A stretch of 32,729 bases of DNA, taken from positions 1 to 32,729 of the forward strand of contig JAFGBL010000120.1 of the NCBI GenBank assembly GCA_016933115.1, in the 5' to 3' direction. Positions within the stretch are counted from its first letter, which is position 1; each line of letters begins with the position of its first letter. Origin of the DNA: Bacteroidales bacterium (lineage in GTDB: Bacteria > Bacteroidota > Bacteroidia > Bacteroidales > JAADJA01). The translations under genes were made by a program, and so were the position numbers. The notes beneath the pieces were generated by a model. It saw nothing but the letters and a program-made list of their open reading frames with translations, did not search any database and was not told where the DNA came from. Of the stretch, positions 1 to 7,832 are shown piece by piece.

Positions 1-128
1 ACCGAGGTTCATGGGGCGATTTTAAATCCGGTTCCGGAGGGTTTGGCGGCTTCGGTGGTGGAGGAGGCGGTTTTGGCGGTTTCGGTGGCGGCAGCTTCGG
101 CGGTGGCGGAGCCAGCGGCAGTTGGTAA
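1..128 (+). CDS. C-terminal tail of a TPM-domain (YgcG-like) membrane protein, partial
   Basis: The window opens inside a gene. The frame starting at base 3 reads 41 residues and stops with TAA at 126-128. The tail is almost all Gly, Phe and Ser and ends in GGGGASGSW, preceded by RGSWGDFKSGSGG. This kind of Gly/Phe/Ser tail ending in ASGSW is typical of Bacteroidota TPM-domain (DUF477, YgcG-like) proteins, which have an extracytoplasmic TPM domain, one or two membrane helices and a low-complexity tail. The TPM domain itself lies outside the window, so the family call rests on the tail alone. Confidence 0.6.
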   Translation, partial: RGSWGDFKSGSGGFGGFGGGGGGFGGFGGGSFGGGGASGSW

Positions 129-164
129 AAGAAAGAAAAACTATAATAAAAAATATATTTCCTT

Positions 165-388
165 GTGACTCTTGCTGTTATTCTCGGCGTAATTTTTATT
201 TTTTTATTCTCTACATTATTCCCAAAGGAAGCAAAACCATTTCATCCTCCGGTAAATCAATGGAACATAAAGACTGGTGGCCATTTATTGACAGCAGTCC
301 GGGTTCCTGGGATCAATTTCATTCCGGGGCCGGCAATTTCAGTCATCATGATATGGGTGGTGGTGGTGGAAGCAGCGGGAATTGGTAA
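165..388 (+). pseudogene. Probable frameshifted relic with a TPM-like Gly-rich tail
   Basis: Two overlapping frames together look like one broken protein. The frame from 165 (GTG) gives a hydrophobic helix (LAVILGVIFIFLFSTLF) and then loses protein-like character. The frame ending at 388 gives DSSPGSWDQFHSGAG, then an HHDM stretch and the ending GGGGGSSGNW. That ending resembles the tail of the gene just upstream (RGSWGDFKSGSGG ... GGGGASGSW). Neither frame alone has both the helix and the tail, and there is no good start codon or ribosome site. I read this as a decayed or frameshifted duplicate of the 3' part of the TPM gene. A sequencing indel in a real small gene would look the same. Confidence 0.4.
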
Positions 389-412
389 AACATTATTCAT
401 TTCAAAATTTCA

Positions 413-443
413 TTGGATTTAATCAAATTATCACCTATTTTTG
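413..443 (+). promoter_or_regulatory. Bacteroidota-type promoter for the 490-1962 gene
   Basis: A TTG at 413-415 and a TATTTTTG at 436-443 are separated by 20 nt. This matches the Bacteroidota sigma-ABfr consensus (-33 TTTG/TTG and -7 TAnnTTTG). Transcription would start near 450, about 40 nt before the ATG at 490. Confidence 0.55.
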
Positions 444-489
444 AAAGACGTTATTCAAAAAAAGATGTCAAACCCTAAATTTCTTTACT

Positions 490-1962
490 ATGAGTCGATT
501 GTTTTTAATTTTATTTCTGGTTGTTTGTTTTGCATTTAGCGGGAATGTCTATGGTTGGTCTAACCCTGCCGCATTAACCAATTCCTTAACCGACAATACC
601 CAGGCAATTATTCGGAAAGTCACCTTTATCGAGGGAGAGTCGTTTTATATGTTTTGGATTAAATCCACAGGACCTGAATCTTCAGGTATTTATGCAAAAG
701 ATGTATATGGAGCGGTAGATGAAACCCCGGTCATTGAAATTTCCGATCATATCTACAGAAATCCGTGGCTGATCAACTTGCAGGATTACTGGTGGACTTC
801 GGATTATTATTTTATCCTGTTTTATGAGAGTAACCAGACTGGCAATTTCGATATATACTATATTTTGTATGGCCCTGAAGGACTATCCGATCCACAAATT
901 CTGGCAGATTCTCCTGACAATGAAAATCATTTCAGAAGCTCGAATTATGGAAAAATGGTGTGGGAGGCAAATGGTCAAATCCTTTTTGCTGAAATGGATG
1001 GGGAGATCAATTTTACTGAACCAGAAATTTTTGCCGATTTTGATTGTAGTGAACCGGAAATATTGGTAAGTGAAGCTTGGGGCAGTGAACAGTATGTTGC
1101 CTGGAAGCAAACTATATTTGATGGGGAACTGGTATACTTTAGCAAATGGGATTCTTTTTCCGGTACCTGGTCCGAACCTGAGGAGATTGCTAACGCTTAC
1201 GAGATTTCTTCTTTAAAATTTGGAAATAATATTTTTGTGCCTGTTGTACCATTTTTGTTTTGGGATAACATAGATATAAATGGTAATTCAGTGATTCGTG
1301 GTTACGATTTTGAAAGCGAAGATTACTTTGAACCTGATTTTACAAGGTACGGGAATTTCAATCCTGCAGCATTTATCTCTTTCATTCCCCTCAAATTTTA
1401 TTATGATCAAACATTTCTTGCTTTTGAAAATATAGTTGACGGTCATAGCGATATTTTTGTGAATCCTGATGAATCGCTTGGGCCTGACAGTACGAACTAT
1501 GTGAATTTAACCGATACCATTACCGAAGATAAAAATCCGGGTTTTCACCTGGGACAGGTTGTAAGCACCTATTTTAATGATCTATTCCTGGTGTGGGAAA
1601 AAGAGATCAACGGTCACGTGCAGTTATTTTATTCAAAAACATTGGTTGGAGGAACAGGGATTGAAGAAAAGAAGGCTCAGGTTCCCATTGACAACATCAA
1701 CATCTATCCCATTCCCTTTTCGGATGAACTCAACATTTCATTTTCAATTCGTGAAAAATCTGAACTTAATCTTGATTTACTCTATAATTCCGGTAGATCA
1801 ATCGAAAACATCACAAATAATGTTTATTCAAAAGGAGACTACATCATCGAATGGAATTCATCCAATTCTGTAGCCCATTTGCAGCCAGGTATTTATTTTA
1901 TCCGCTTTGAGATGGATCAGGTTAGCTGGTTGGAGAAGGTAGTTCTTTTGCAGAAATTGTAA
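490..1962 (+). CDS. Secreted protein with T9SS type A C-terminal sorting domain
   Basis: 490 aa. Residues 1-22 form a Sec signal peptide (hydrophobic LFLILFLVVCFAFSG). The central ~370 residues are rich in Trp, Tyr, Asp and Glu, with recurring short stretches such as LFLVWEKEINGHVQLFYS, suggesting a beta-propeller-like exported domain; I do not recognise a catalytic family. The last ~80 residues, from about NINIYPIPFSDELNI to the end GIYFIRFE...KVVLLQKL, are a type A sorting domain: the PxP motif, a beta-sandwich core and a hydrophobic-basic end. Such proteins cross the outer membrane through the Por/T9SS machinery and are usually attached to the surface or released. The gene has its own promoter and faces the FISUMP gene on the other strand. 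The function of the passenger is unknown. Confidence 0.85.
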   Translation: MSRLFLILFLVVCFAFSGNVYGWSNPAALTNSLTDNTQAIIRKVTFIEGESFYMFWIKSTGPESSGIYAKDVYGAVDETPVIEISDHIYRNPWLINLQDYWWTSDYYFILFYESNQTGNFDIYYILYGPEGLSDPQILADSPDNENHFRSSNYGKMVWEANGQILFAEMDGEINFTEPEIFADFDCSEPEILVSEAWGSEQYVAWKQTIFDGELVYFSKWDSFSGTWSEPEEIANAYEISSLKFGNNIFVPVVPFLFWDNIDINGNSVIRGYDFESEDYFEPDFTRYGNFNPAAFISFIPLKFYYDQTFLAFENIVDGHSDIFVNPDESLGPDSTNYVNLTDTITEDKNPGFHLGQVVSTYFNDLFLVWEKEINGHVQLFYSKTLVGGTGIEEKKAQVPIDNINIYPIPFSDELNISFSIREKSELNLDLLYNSGRSIENITNNVYSKGDYIIEWNSSNSVAHLQPGIYFIRFEMDQVSWLEKVVLLQKL

Positions 1963-2011
1963 AAATGTTATTATAGAAAATATGTTTTTAAATTTAATAC
2001 ATTCTTATTGT

Positions 2012-5000
2012 TTAATTTTTAAGACAACGCACACTTAATCCTGAAATACTGTCATAGTAATAATGTATTACAAGCCCAGCATGTTGGTGCGATAATTCCA
2101 TTGTAACTGGATTCCACGGTTCATATGGGAAAAAGGTAGATGTATAAAACATAGCATTTAAACGTAATCCATGGTAAAAATTAGTAACACTATTAATCCA
2201 TCCTCCACCTGGAAGAGCAGTAAATCCGCTTTCATTTGTTGCACCATAATTTGGACCCATCCAATGTGTGGTACCAATTTCTTTCATTTTTCCGCCACTA
2301 TTATATCCAAGAAAATCATCAATTATCCGACACTCATTTTCAGTTGGAATATGCCATTCTTCGGGGCAAATTCCCTGGGCTCCTTCCATAGATGTATATT
2401 TCATCATTTCATCCCAAATATATAATCCCCCATAAATATTACAATTTGATAAATCATTGTTATAACAATATCTTTCAATGATACCATTATCGGTTTGTGT
2501 AGAATCGACACTGCTTATATAAGTGCCCACATTTAAATTTTTTGCCATCCAGCATTGTTCGCCAATAAGAACAGTACCATAAATTTGACCATCTCTCGTA
2601 TCATAAAGGGAATCTCCACAATTAAATAAAGTTCTAAAATTCCATACAGGGCCTACAGTAGTATTTTCATGGTCGTCCATTGCTACTATTTTCCAGTAAT
2701 AAGTGACCCCTTTTATCAATGTTCCCAGATTATAATGAAATTCAGAAATACCAGAATCAATCAGGGGTGGATTAGTATTATATCCAAAATAAACATCAAA
2801 AGTAATTGGATCAATATCCAAATCCACACAATTCCATGTTAATGTAATGTCAATAGGTTGATCATTCGAACCATTTGGTGGTGTGGGATTTGCCGGCACA
2901 GAAGGCGGCTCATTGGTTTTGACGCAACGGAGGCTAAATCCTTTGTTTGTGACGTCTGCGGTTCGATACACTCCATTATAATTATTGTCAATAAAACGAT
3001 GCCAGGCAGGAGTTCCAGGGTGGGAGGATGTCCAGAAGAAGGCCTGGTCATAGAGTGCATAAAATGCACCATTTGTATTCCTGAATCCACCTGGCAATGC
3101 AGTAAATTTATAATAGTTTGATCCATTATAGCCCCAGCCGCTGTTTGATTTTAAGTTTAATCCGGCATCTATACCCCTAAAATCATTTTCTCGGTCCCAC
3201 TCTGCATCAGGATATCCGTATTGGCTGTCAACCGCCCCTTCCAGTTCTTTCCACTCTTCGTCGGATGGGATATGCCATACATCCATACAAATCCCTTGTG
3301 TCCCTTCTGTGGTCGTATATTGCATCATTTCATTCCATTGGTACAATCCACCATATGTATTGCAATAACTCGCTGTATTGGCATAACAATATTTTTCAAT
3401 ATAACCGTTGTTACTCTGATTCGCCCCTCCAATAATTTGAGTTCCGATATTCAGGTTTTCCTGCATCCAGCATTGGTCACCAATCAAAACCGTATTGTAT
3501 GAATGGCCATCTCGTGGATCAACTATCGGACAGCCACAAGCCCAAACGACAGTATAAAAGTTCCAAACGGGTCCTTCGATAAAGTTACCGTGGTTATCGT
3601 AGACACAGACCTTCCAGTAGTATAGGGTGTTGCATTCCAGGGCAGAAACATTGTATGTTAATAATGATAAGCCCGTTGCTTTCAAAGGGGGTTCTGCTTC
3701 AGTACCAAAATAAAGGTCGAATGCGAGTGCATCACCGTCCGGATCAGAACATGACCAAAATAAATCAATATTTAAAGTTTGATCTGTTGCACCAGAATTC
3801 GGTGAAGGACTATGTGGTATTTCAGGGGGTAGGTTGGATTTAAGACAACGGACTGAAAAACCTCCGTGTTTGTCATATATAGTACGACCAATTTCGGCTT
3901 TATCATAGTTCAGTTGCCGGTACCATGCAGCGGTATCATTTTCCGAAGAAGACCACCATAAACCACTGTTTTTAAATTGGTAGAAAGCTACACCGGTGTA
4001 ATACCGGTATCCTCCTCCAAAAGCCGTAAATCCACTGCTATTGGTGGCTCCTGTATTCGGGGAATTCCAGTGGGTATAGCCTGTCTCTTTCAGCTTACCA
4101 CCACCGTCAACACCGCGCCAACTTGTGCTACTGCAGGTGATCGAAGGATCAAGGTGTTGCTCTAAGATACACCAATCGTTATCCGATGGAAGATACCATC
4201 CACCCGTCGGACAAATACCCTCTAATCCCGGAATCGTTGAATATTTCATTACTTCATCCCATTGGTATAAACCGCCGTATTCATCACAATAGGATTCATT
4301 GTTACTAAAACAATATTTTTCGAGTATGTCATTGTCAATTTGGTCGATGCTTCCATCAATTCTTAATCCGATATTCAAGTTCTCCGCCATCCAGCACTGA
4401 TCCCCGATGAGCACGGTTGTATAAGTCTGATCATCCCGAAAATCCGTGAGTAGCTCCCCGCATACAAATGCTCCTGGTACCCAGGATTCCAATCCCATGT
4501 TTACAAACCAGATGTCGTCTTTATCAGGATTGTTGATTTGCAGGTCAAGGTTCCAGTCACCGGGTACATAACCTGTTTTTCCAGCTTCAGGGGTCCAGCA
4601 TACATCCTTATCAGTTGTTTCGATAATTCCATTCGCATCACAATCACCGCCAATCATGCCGAAAAGACCGGGTGCTAATTCCTTTTGTCCTTCAAGATAT
4701 GCTTTGGATAAATCATCGGTAAAATCATATCCATATCCGGCAGGTGCCCACTCAGTCAATGGCGTATTCGATAAAATAGCCAGATGATTACGGTGATAGA
4801 CGACAACGTACATGTTGGTTATAGGGGGCGCATATATCCATATTCGTGAAAGTCCATCAACCTCTGTTACCGTTCCATCCTGCAGCAGTAATCCGGCACG
4901 TCGGTATACTATTGTTTCGGGTAACGCACTTTCCGGACCATATGGTGTCCGCCTGAATTCAAGCAATACCCAATCTACAACATCTGTTTCAGGGCTCACT

Positions 5001-5260
5001 TGCAGTGTTTCCGTCCCATTATAATTCCAGGGAGGTACGTTGTAAGGTTGATTTATCGGCAATTGTCCGTGATCAAAGATATTTGTTTTCATTTCAACGC
5101 CGTTGATAGGCCCTTCCATAAATACTCTTAGATAACAACTATAATTGTCAGCCTTTGGAAGAGTATCGGTTTTTATTTGTTGATTTTGCCCAATGGAGGT
5201 CGAATAAATTGAAAACAAAAGAGCAAATGAGAACAGAGAGAAAAGGTTGGTTTTTTTCAT
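2012..5260 (-). CDS. Exported multidomain protein with three FISUMP domains and two Fn3-like linkers
   Basis: 1082 aa. A Sec signal peptide covers residues 1-24 (cleavage near SIG-Q). An N-terminal exported region (~40-265) has acidic and Asn-rich stretches such as DCDANGIIETTDKDV and DWNLDLQINNPDKDD, which look like Ca-binding or dockerin-like loops. Three copies of the Fibrobacter succinogenes major paralogous (FISUMP) domain follow at about 275-475, 581-783 and 886-1082. Each starts with a variant of TVLIGDQCWMAENLNIG, has YGGLYQWDEMMKY in the middle and ends in FSVRCLK. Between them are two Fn3-like domains (~478-572 and ~784-878; YYWK...D.H.N...GPVWNF). The protein ends right after the third FISUMP domain, with no T9SS sorting domain visible. 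It is probably surface-exposed or periplasmic; the role is unknown. The ATG lies 54-82 nt downstream of a sigma70-like promoter. Confidence 0.85.
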   Translation of the reverse strand: MKKTNLFSLFSFALLFSIYSTSIGQNQQIKTDTLPKADNYSCYLRVFMEGPINGVEMKTNIFDHGQLPINQPYNVPPWNYNGTETLQVSPETDVVDWVLLEFRRTPYGPESALPETIVYRRAGLLLQDGTVTEVDGLSRIWIYAPPITNMYVVVYHRNHLAILSNTPLTEWAPAGYGYDFTDDLSKAYLEGQKELAPGLFGMIGGDCDANGIIETTDKDVCWTPEAGKTGYVPGDWNLDLQINNPDKDDIWFVNMGLESWVPGAFVCGELLTDFRDDQTYTTVLIGDQCWMAENLNIGLRIDGSIDQIDNDILEKYCFSNNESYCDEYGGLYQWDEVMKYSTIPGLEGICPTGGWYLPSDNDWCILEQHLDPSITCSSTSWRGVDGGGKLKETGYTHWNSPNTGATNSSGFTAFGGGYRYYTGVAFYQFKNSGLWWSSSENDTAAWYRQLNYDKAEIGRTIYDKHGGFSVRCLKSNLPPEIPHSPSPNSGATDQTLNIDLFWSCSDPDGDALAFDLYFGTEAEPPLKATGLSLLTYNVSALECNTLYYWKVCVYDNHGNFIEGPVWNFYTVVWACGCPIVDPRDGHSYNTVLIGDQCWMQENLNIGTQIIGGANQSNNGYIEKYCYANTASYCNTYGGLYQWNEMMQYTTTEGTQGICMDVWHIPSDEEWKELEGAVDSQYGYPDAEWDRENDFRGIDAGLNLKSNSGWGYNGSNYYKFTALPGGFRNTNGAFYALYDQAFFWTSSHPGTPAWHRFIDNNYNGVYRTADVTNKGFSLRCVKTNEPPSVPANPTPPNGSNDQPIDITLTWNCVDLDIDPITFDVYFGYNTNPPLIDSGISEFHYNLGTLIKGVTYYWKIVAMDDHENTTVGPVWNFRTLFNCGDSLYDTRDGQIYGTVLIGEQCWMAKNLNVGTYISSVDSTQTDNGIIERYCYNNDLSNCNIYGGLYIWDEMMKYTSMEGAQGICPEEWHIPTENECRIIDDFLGYNSGGKMKEIGTTHWMGPNYGATNESGFTALPGGGWINSVTNFYHGLRLNAMFYTSTFFPYEPWNPVTMELSHQHAGLVIHYYYDSISGLSVRCLKN

Positions 5261-5313
5261 ATTAGAATTAATTAAGGTTCGATTAATTTCCCGCTTTTTG
5301 AATAGAGTGTTGC

Positions 5314-5342
5314 AATATATAAAAAAAATGTCTATTTGTCAA
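5314..5342 (-). promoter_or_regulatory. Sigma70-like promoter upstream of the FISUMP gene
   Basis: On the minus strand, TTGACA (complement of 5337-5342) and TATATT (complement of 5314-5319) are exactly 17 nt apart, a near-perfect E. coli-type -35/-10 pair. Most other candidate promoters in the window follow the Bacteroidota TAnnTTTG pattern, so this one stands out. The region is very AT-rich, so a chance match is possible. Confidence 0.35.
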
Positions 5343-5406
5343 GTTTTTTAACTTTTGGTTTTACAGGGTTGGATTGAGGATTATTAGAACAATTTCATAA
5401 CTGTAA

Positions 5407-5437
5407 TTGACTTTTTCCAATTTTCTGACTATTTTTA
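5407..5437 (+). promoter_or_regulatory. Candidate Bacteroidota promoter for the universal stress protein gene
   Basis: TTG at 5407-5409 and TATTTTTA at 5430-5437, 20 nt apart. The -7 box matches TAnnTTTG except for its last base. The ATG at 5466 lies 28 nt downstream of the box. Confidence 0.4.
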
Positions 5438-5465
5438 TGTCTTCCATAATTTAAAAGCCAACCAT

Positions 5466-6287
5466 ATGAAAACGACCTTATTACTTACCAATTTTTCTGA
5501 AACCGCCAGGAAGGCGATTACAAATTATTTGAAGATTTTTTATGAACTGGATGGAGAAGATGCCCGGTTTATATTGTTTAATGCCTGGTCGCAGCCAAAA
5601 GCCGGGAGGTTCCAGATGATCAACCTGGATGAGACCCTGTCGGATTTCTCCCGACAGGATTTGAAAACAGAGCTTGACAAAATTAAAAAGAGCTTAAATG
5701 AAAAAGATATAAAAATTGAACTTGAAAGCAGAAAAGGTGATTTGGTTTCCCTGATTCAGGATTTTGCCGAAAATGTACCCATCGACCTTGTGGTAATGGG
5801 AACCAAAGGTTCAAGCATTTGGCACGAAGTACTTGTGGGATCTACTACCAGCCGGGTCGTCAGGTTAATTGATACCCCTGTACTCGTTATCCCCGAACTT
5901 GTTGATTTTAAAAGGCCGGATAAGATCGTTTTTGCCTCTGACCTCAACGAATGTAAAAAAGAAGAAGACTTTAAACGACTGACTGATATTGTCCGGTTTT
6001 TTCAGTCCGAATTTCTGATTCTTCATATTTATGAGGAAGAAAAACCCGATGTTGAATATTTTGAAAGTTGTATGGAAAATTATCTTTCAGGAATCAATTA
6101 TTCCTTCTTTTATGTCCAGAATGTAGATATTGCGCAGGGAATAACCAGCTTCACGAAAAATATGGGTGCCGGACTATTGGCCATGATCGAAAAAGAGGGC
6201 AATCTTTTGAGTAAATTATTCAGGCATAGCGTTACGAATCAGCTAACCCTCAGCGCGCAGCATCCCCTGCTGATCATGCATGAATAA
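5466..6287 (+). CDS. Universal stress protein, two tandem Usp domains
   Basis: 273 aa, about twice the size of a single UspA domain, as expected for a tandem Usp protein. Domain 1 (~1-145) has the ATP-binding signature G-2x-G-9x-G-[ST]: G112-x-x-G115 and G125-S126 in GTKGSSIWHEVLVGSTT, then DTPVLVIPE. Domain 2 (~150-273) begins KIVFASDLNE and ends HPLLIMHE, but has no full glycine motif, so it probably does not bind ATP. The protein is cytosolic, with no signal peptide. Usp proteins in this phylum are usually induced by redox change, starvation or energy stress. The gene is monocistronic: it has its own candidate promoter, and two hairpins separate it from the act operon. Confidence 0.88.
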   Translation: MKTTLLLTNFSETARKAITNYLKIFYELDGEDARFILFNAWSQPKAGRFQMINLDETLSDFSRQDLKTELDKIKKSLNEKDIKIELESRKGDLVSLIQDFAENVPIDLVVMGTKGSSIWHEVLVGSTTSRVVRLIDTPVLVIPELVDFKRPDKIVFASDLNECKKEEDFKRLTDIVRFFQSEFLILHIYEEEKPDVEYFESCMENYLSGINYSFFYVQNVDIAQGITSFTKNMGAGLLAMIEKEGNLLSKLFRHSVTNQLTLSAQHPLLIMHE

Positions 6288-6353
6288 CCGACATTAAATC
6301 AGTGAGACTGATATTTTAGAAACGATAGTGAACTGAAATAACAAAGTCGAACT

Positions 6354-6381
6354 GATCCCGATAACGCAGTGTATCGGGATC
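6354..6381 (+). terminator. Hairpin downstream of the usp gene
   Basis: A perfect 10-bp inverted repeat: GATCCCGATA at 6354-6363 and TATCGGGATC at 6372-6381, with an 8-nt loop. No T-tract follows, so it may be an RNA-stabilising hairpin rather than a classic terminator. A smaller GCTGC/GCAGC repeat lies just downstream (about 6400-6411). Confidence 0.4.
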
Positions 6382-6431
6382 TCAAGGTTATAATCCCCGC
6401 TGCTTGCAGCAATTAAAATAATATACCATTC

Positions 6432-6476
6432 CAAAATAAATAACCTCGTGGCTCTGCCACGAGGTTATTTATTTTG
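6432..6476. terminator. Strong bidirectional terminator hairpin (21-bp perfect stem)
   Basis: Bases 6432-6452 pair without a mismatch with 6456-6476 around a TCT loop at 6453-6455. The core AACCTCGTGGC is GC-rich, and the outer stem is A-rich on the left and T-rich on the right, so each strand ends in a U-tract. It sits between usp and the act operon promoter and should isolate the two transcripts. Confidence 0.8.
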
Positions 6477-6518
6477 TTTAGAAAAATTCTAAATAATAAT
6501 AATTTGGTAGCGGTTTAC

Positions 6519-6546
6519 TTGAATTTAAATTTCCTTTGTATTTTTG
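6519..6546 (+). promoter_or_regulatory. Candidate promoter of the actABCDEF operon
   Basis: TTG at 6519-6521 and a consensus TATTTTTG at 6539-6546, with a 17-nt spacer. The predicted start near 6553 leaves a leader of about 72 nt before the actA ATG at 6625. It lies directly after the 21-bp terminator. Apart from the two hairpins and this promoter I see nothing else in 6288-6624. Confidence 0.55.
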
Positions 6547-6624
6547 TTCGCACTTAAAAATGATGGGAGAGCTCCTCCAATCGATCAATATTCTGGTAAT
6601 TAATTGAATATATTTAACCATACA

Positions 6625-7794
6625 ATGAGAAAAAAGATATTTATTATCCCTGTATTTTTCGTTTTTTTCCTTTTTTCCCTGATTGATACTTCCGCCCAAA
6701 ACGTTGCTCCCCCCGAATGGCAGCAGTGTATGGCATGTCATGCCTTAGGGAAAAAGCTGATTGGCCCTGACCTGGTGGGGATTACCGATAGAAGATCGGA
6801 GGAATGGATTTACAAGTTCATCCGGAATTCGCAGGAAATGATACAAGCGGGCGATCCCATTGCCGTTCAGGTGTGGGAAGAGCATAACAAGATTCCAATG
6901 ACCAACTTTGATTTTACCGACGATCAAATTAAAGGGATTCTTGATTTTATCAAAGCATATGATCCCAGCCAGCCTGTTGAAATTGCCCAGGCACCTACCA
7001 CTGTTTCAGATACCGTAGAAAAAGCCGAAACAGCCGAAGAAGCGGAATTGGACCAGTTTTTATATAAACACGAAAAATACGGCCCCGGAAATACCCGGCC
7101 TACTTTTATTGTTTTCCTAATCCTCCTTATCATTGCTGTTGCCGACCTGGCTTTTATTAAATTTATCAGAGCCCATTTTATTCATTACATTGTTATTCTG
7201 GTTTCAATTTTTGTCATGGGTGAAATTGTTTATGTCGAAGCCAAAGCTCTTGGCCGGCAGGAAGGATACTCGCCCGACCAGCCCGTTTGGTTCTCACATA
7301 AAGTACATGCCGGGCAAAATCATATTGATTGCCTCTATTGCCACTCAACAGCCATGGAAAGCAAAAGCGCCGGAATACCGGGTATTAATGTTTGTATGAA
7401 TTGCCACAATGTTGTAAAATCAGGTAAGATCACAGGAACAGAAGAGATTGCAAAGGTAGTTGAGGCCTGGAATACAGGAAAACCGATCGAATGGGTAAGG
7501 GTACACAACCTGCCCGACCATGTTTTCTTCAGCCATGCACAACATGTAAATGCAGGTAAAAGACAATGCCAGGAATGCCATGGCCCGGTTGAAAAAATGG
7601 ACCGGATTGTACAGGTTGAAAACCTCGGAATGGGTTGGTGTATCCATTGCCACCGGAGGACACCCGTTCAATTCAAGGAAAATAGTTTTTACCAGGAGTA
7701 CACCCGTTTCAAGGAAAAAATGGAATCAGGCGAAATGTCGAGGGTTACCGTTGACGACATAGGCGGTAACAATTGCCAGACGTGTCATTATTAA
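6625..7794 (+). CDS. actA: Alternative complex III subunit ActA, multihaem cytochrome c, six CxxCH sites
   Basis: 389 aa from the ATG at 6625; a TTG 21 nt upstream is in frame but would spoil the signal peptide. A Sec signal peptide (1-24) is followed by a monohaem cytochrome c domain (CMACH 35-39), an acidic Ala/Glu linker and two adjacent membrane helices (~160-180 and ~185-203). A periplasmic pentahaem domain follows, with CLYCH (236), CMNCH (257), CQECH (315), CIHCH (339) and CQTCH (384). ActA carries electrons from the Fe-S subunit ActB out to the monohaem ActE or a terminal oxidase. The described Rhodothermus ActA is pentahaem; the extra N-terminal haem domain is fused here, possibly a lineage feature. 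First gene of actABCDEF, 38 nt before actB. Confidence 0.92.
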   Translation: MRKKIFIIPVFFVFFLFSLIDTSAQNVAPPEWQQCMACHALGKKLIGPDLVGITDRRSEEWIYKFIRNSQEMIQAGDPIAVQVWEEHNKIPMTNFDFTDDQIKGILDFIKAYDPSQPVEIAQAPTTVSDTVEKAETAEEAELDQFLYKHEKYGPGNTRPTFIVFLILLIIAVADLAFIKFIRAHFIHYIVILVSIFVMGEIVYVEAKALGRQEGYSPDQPVWFSHKVHAGQNHIDCLYCHSTAMESKSAGIPGINVCMNCHNVVKSGKITGTEEIAKVVEAWNTGKPIEWVRVHNLPDHVFFSHAQHVNAGKRQCQECHGPVEKMDRIVQVENLGMGWCIHCHRRTPVQFKENSFYQEYTRFKEKMESGEMSRVTVDDIGGNNCQTCHY

Positions 7795-7832
7795 CGAAAA
7801 ATCTTTAAGGATAAAATATAATCAAATCATTC

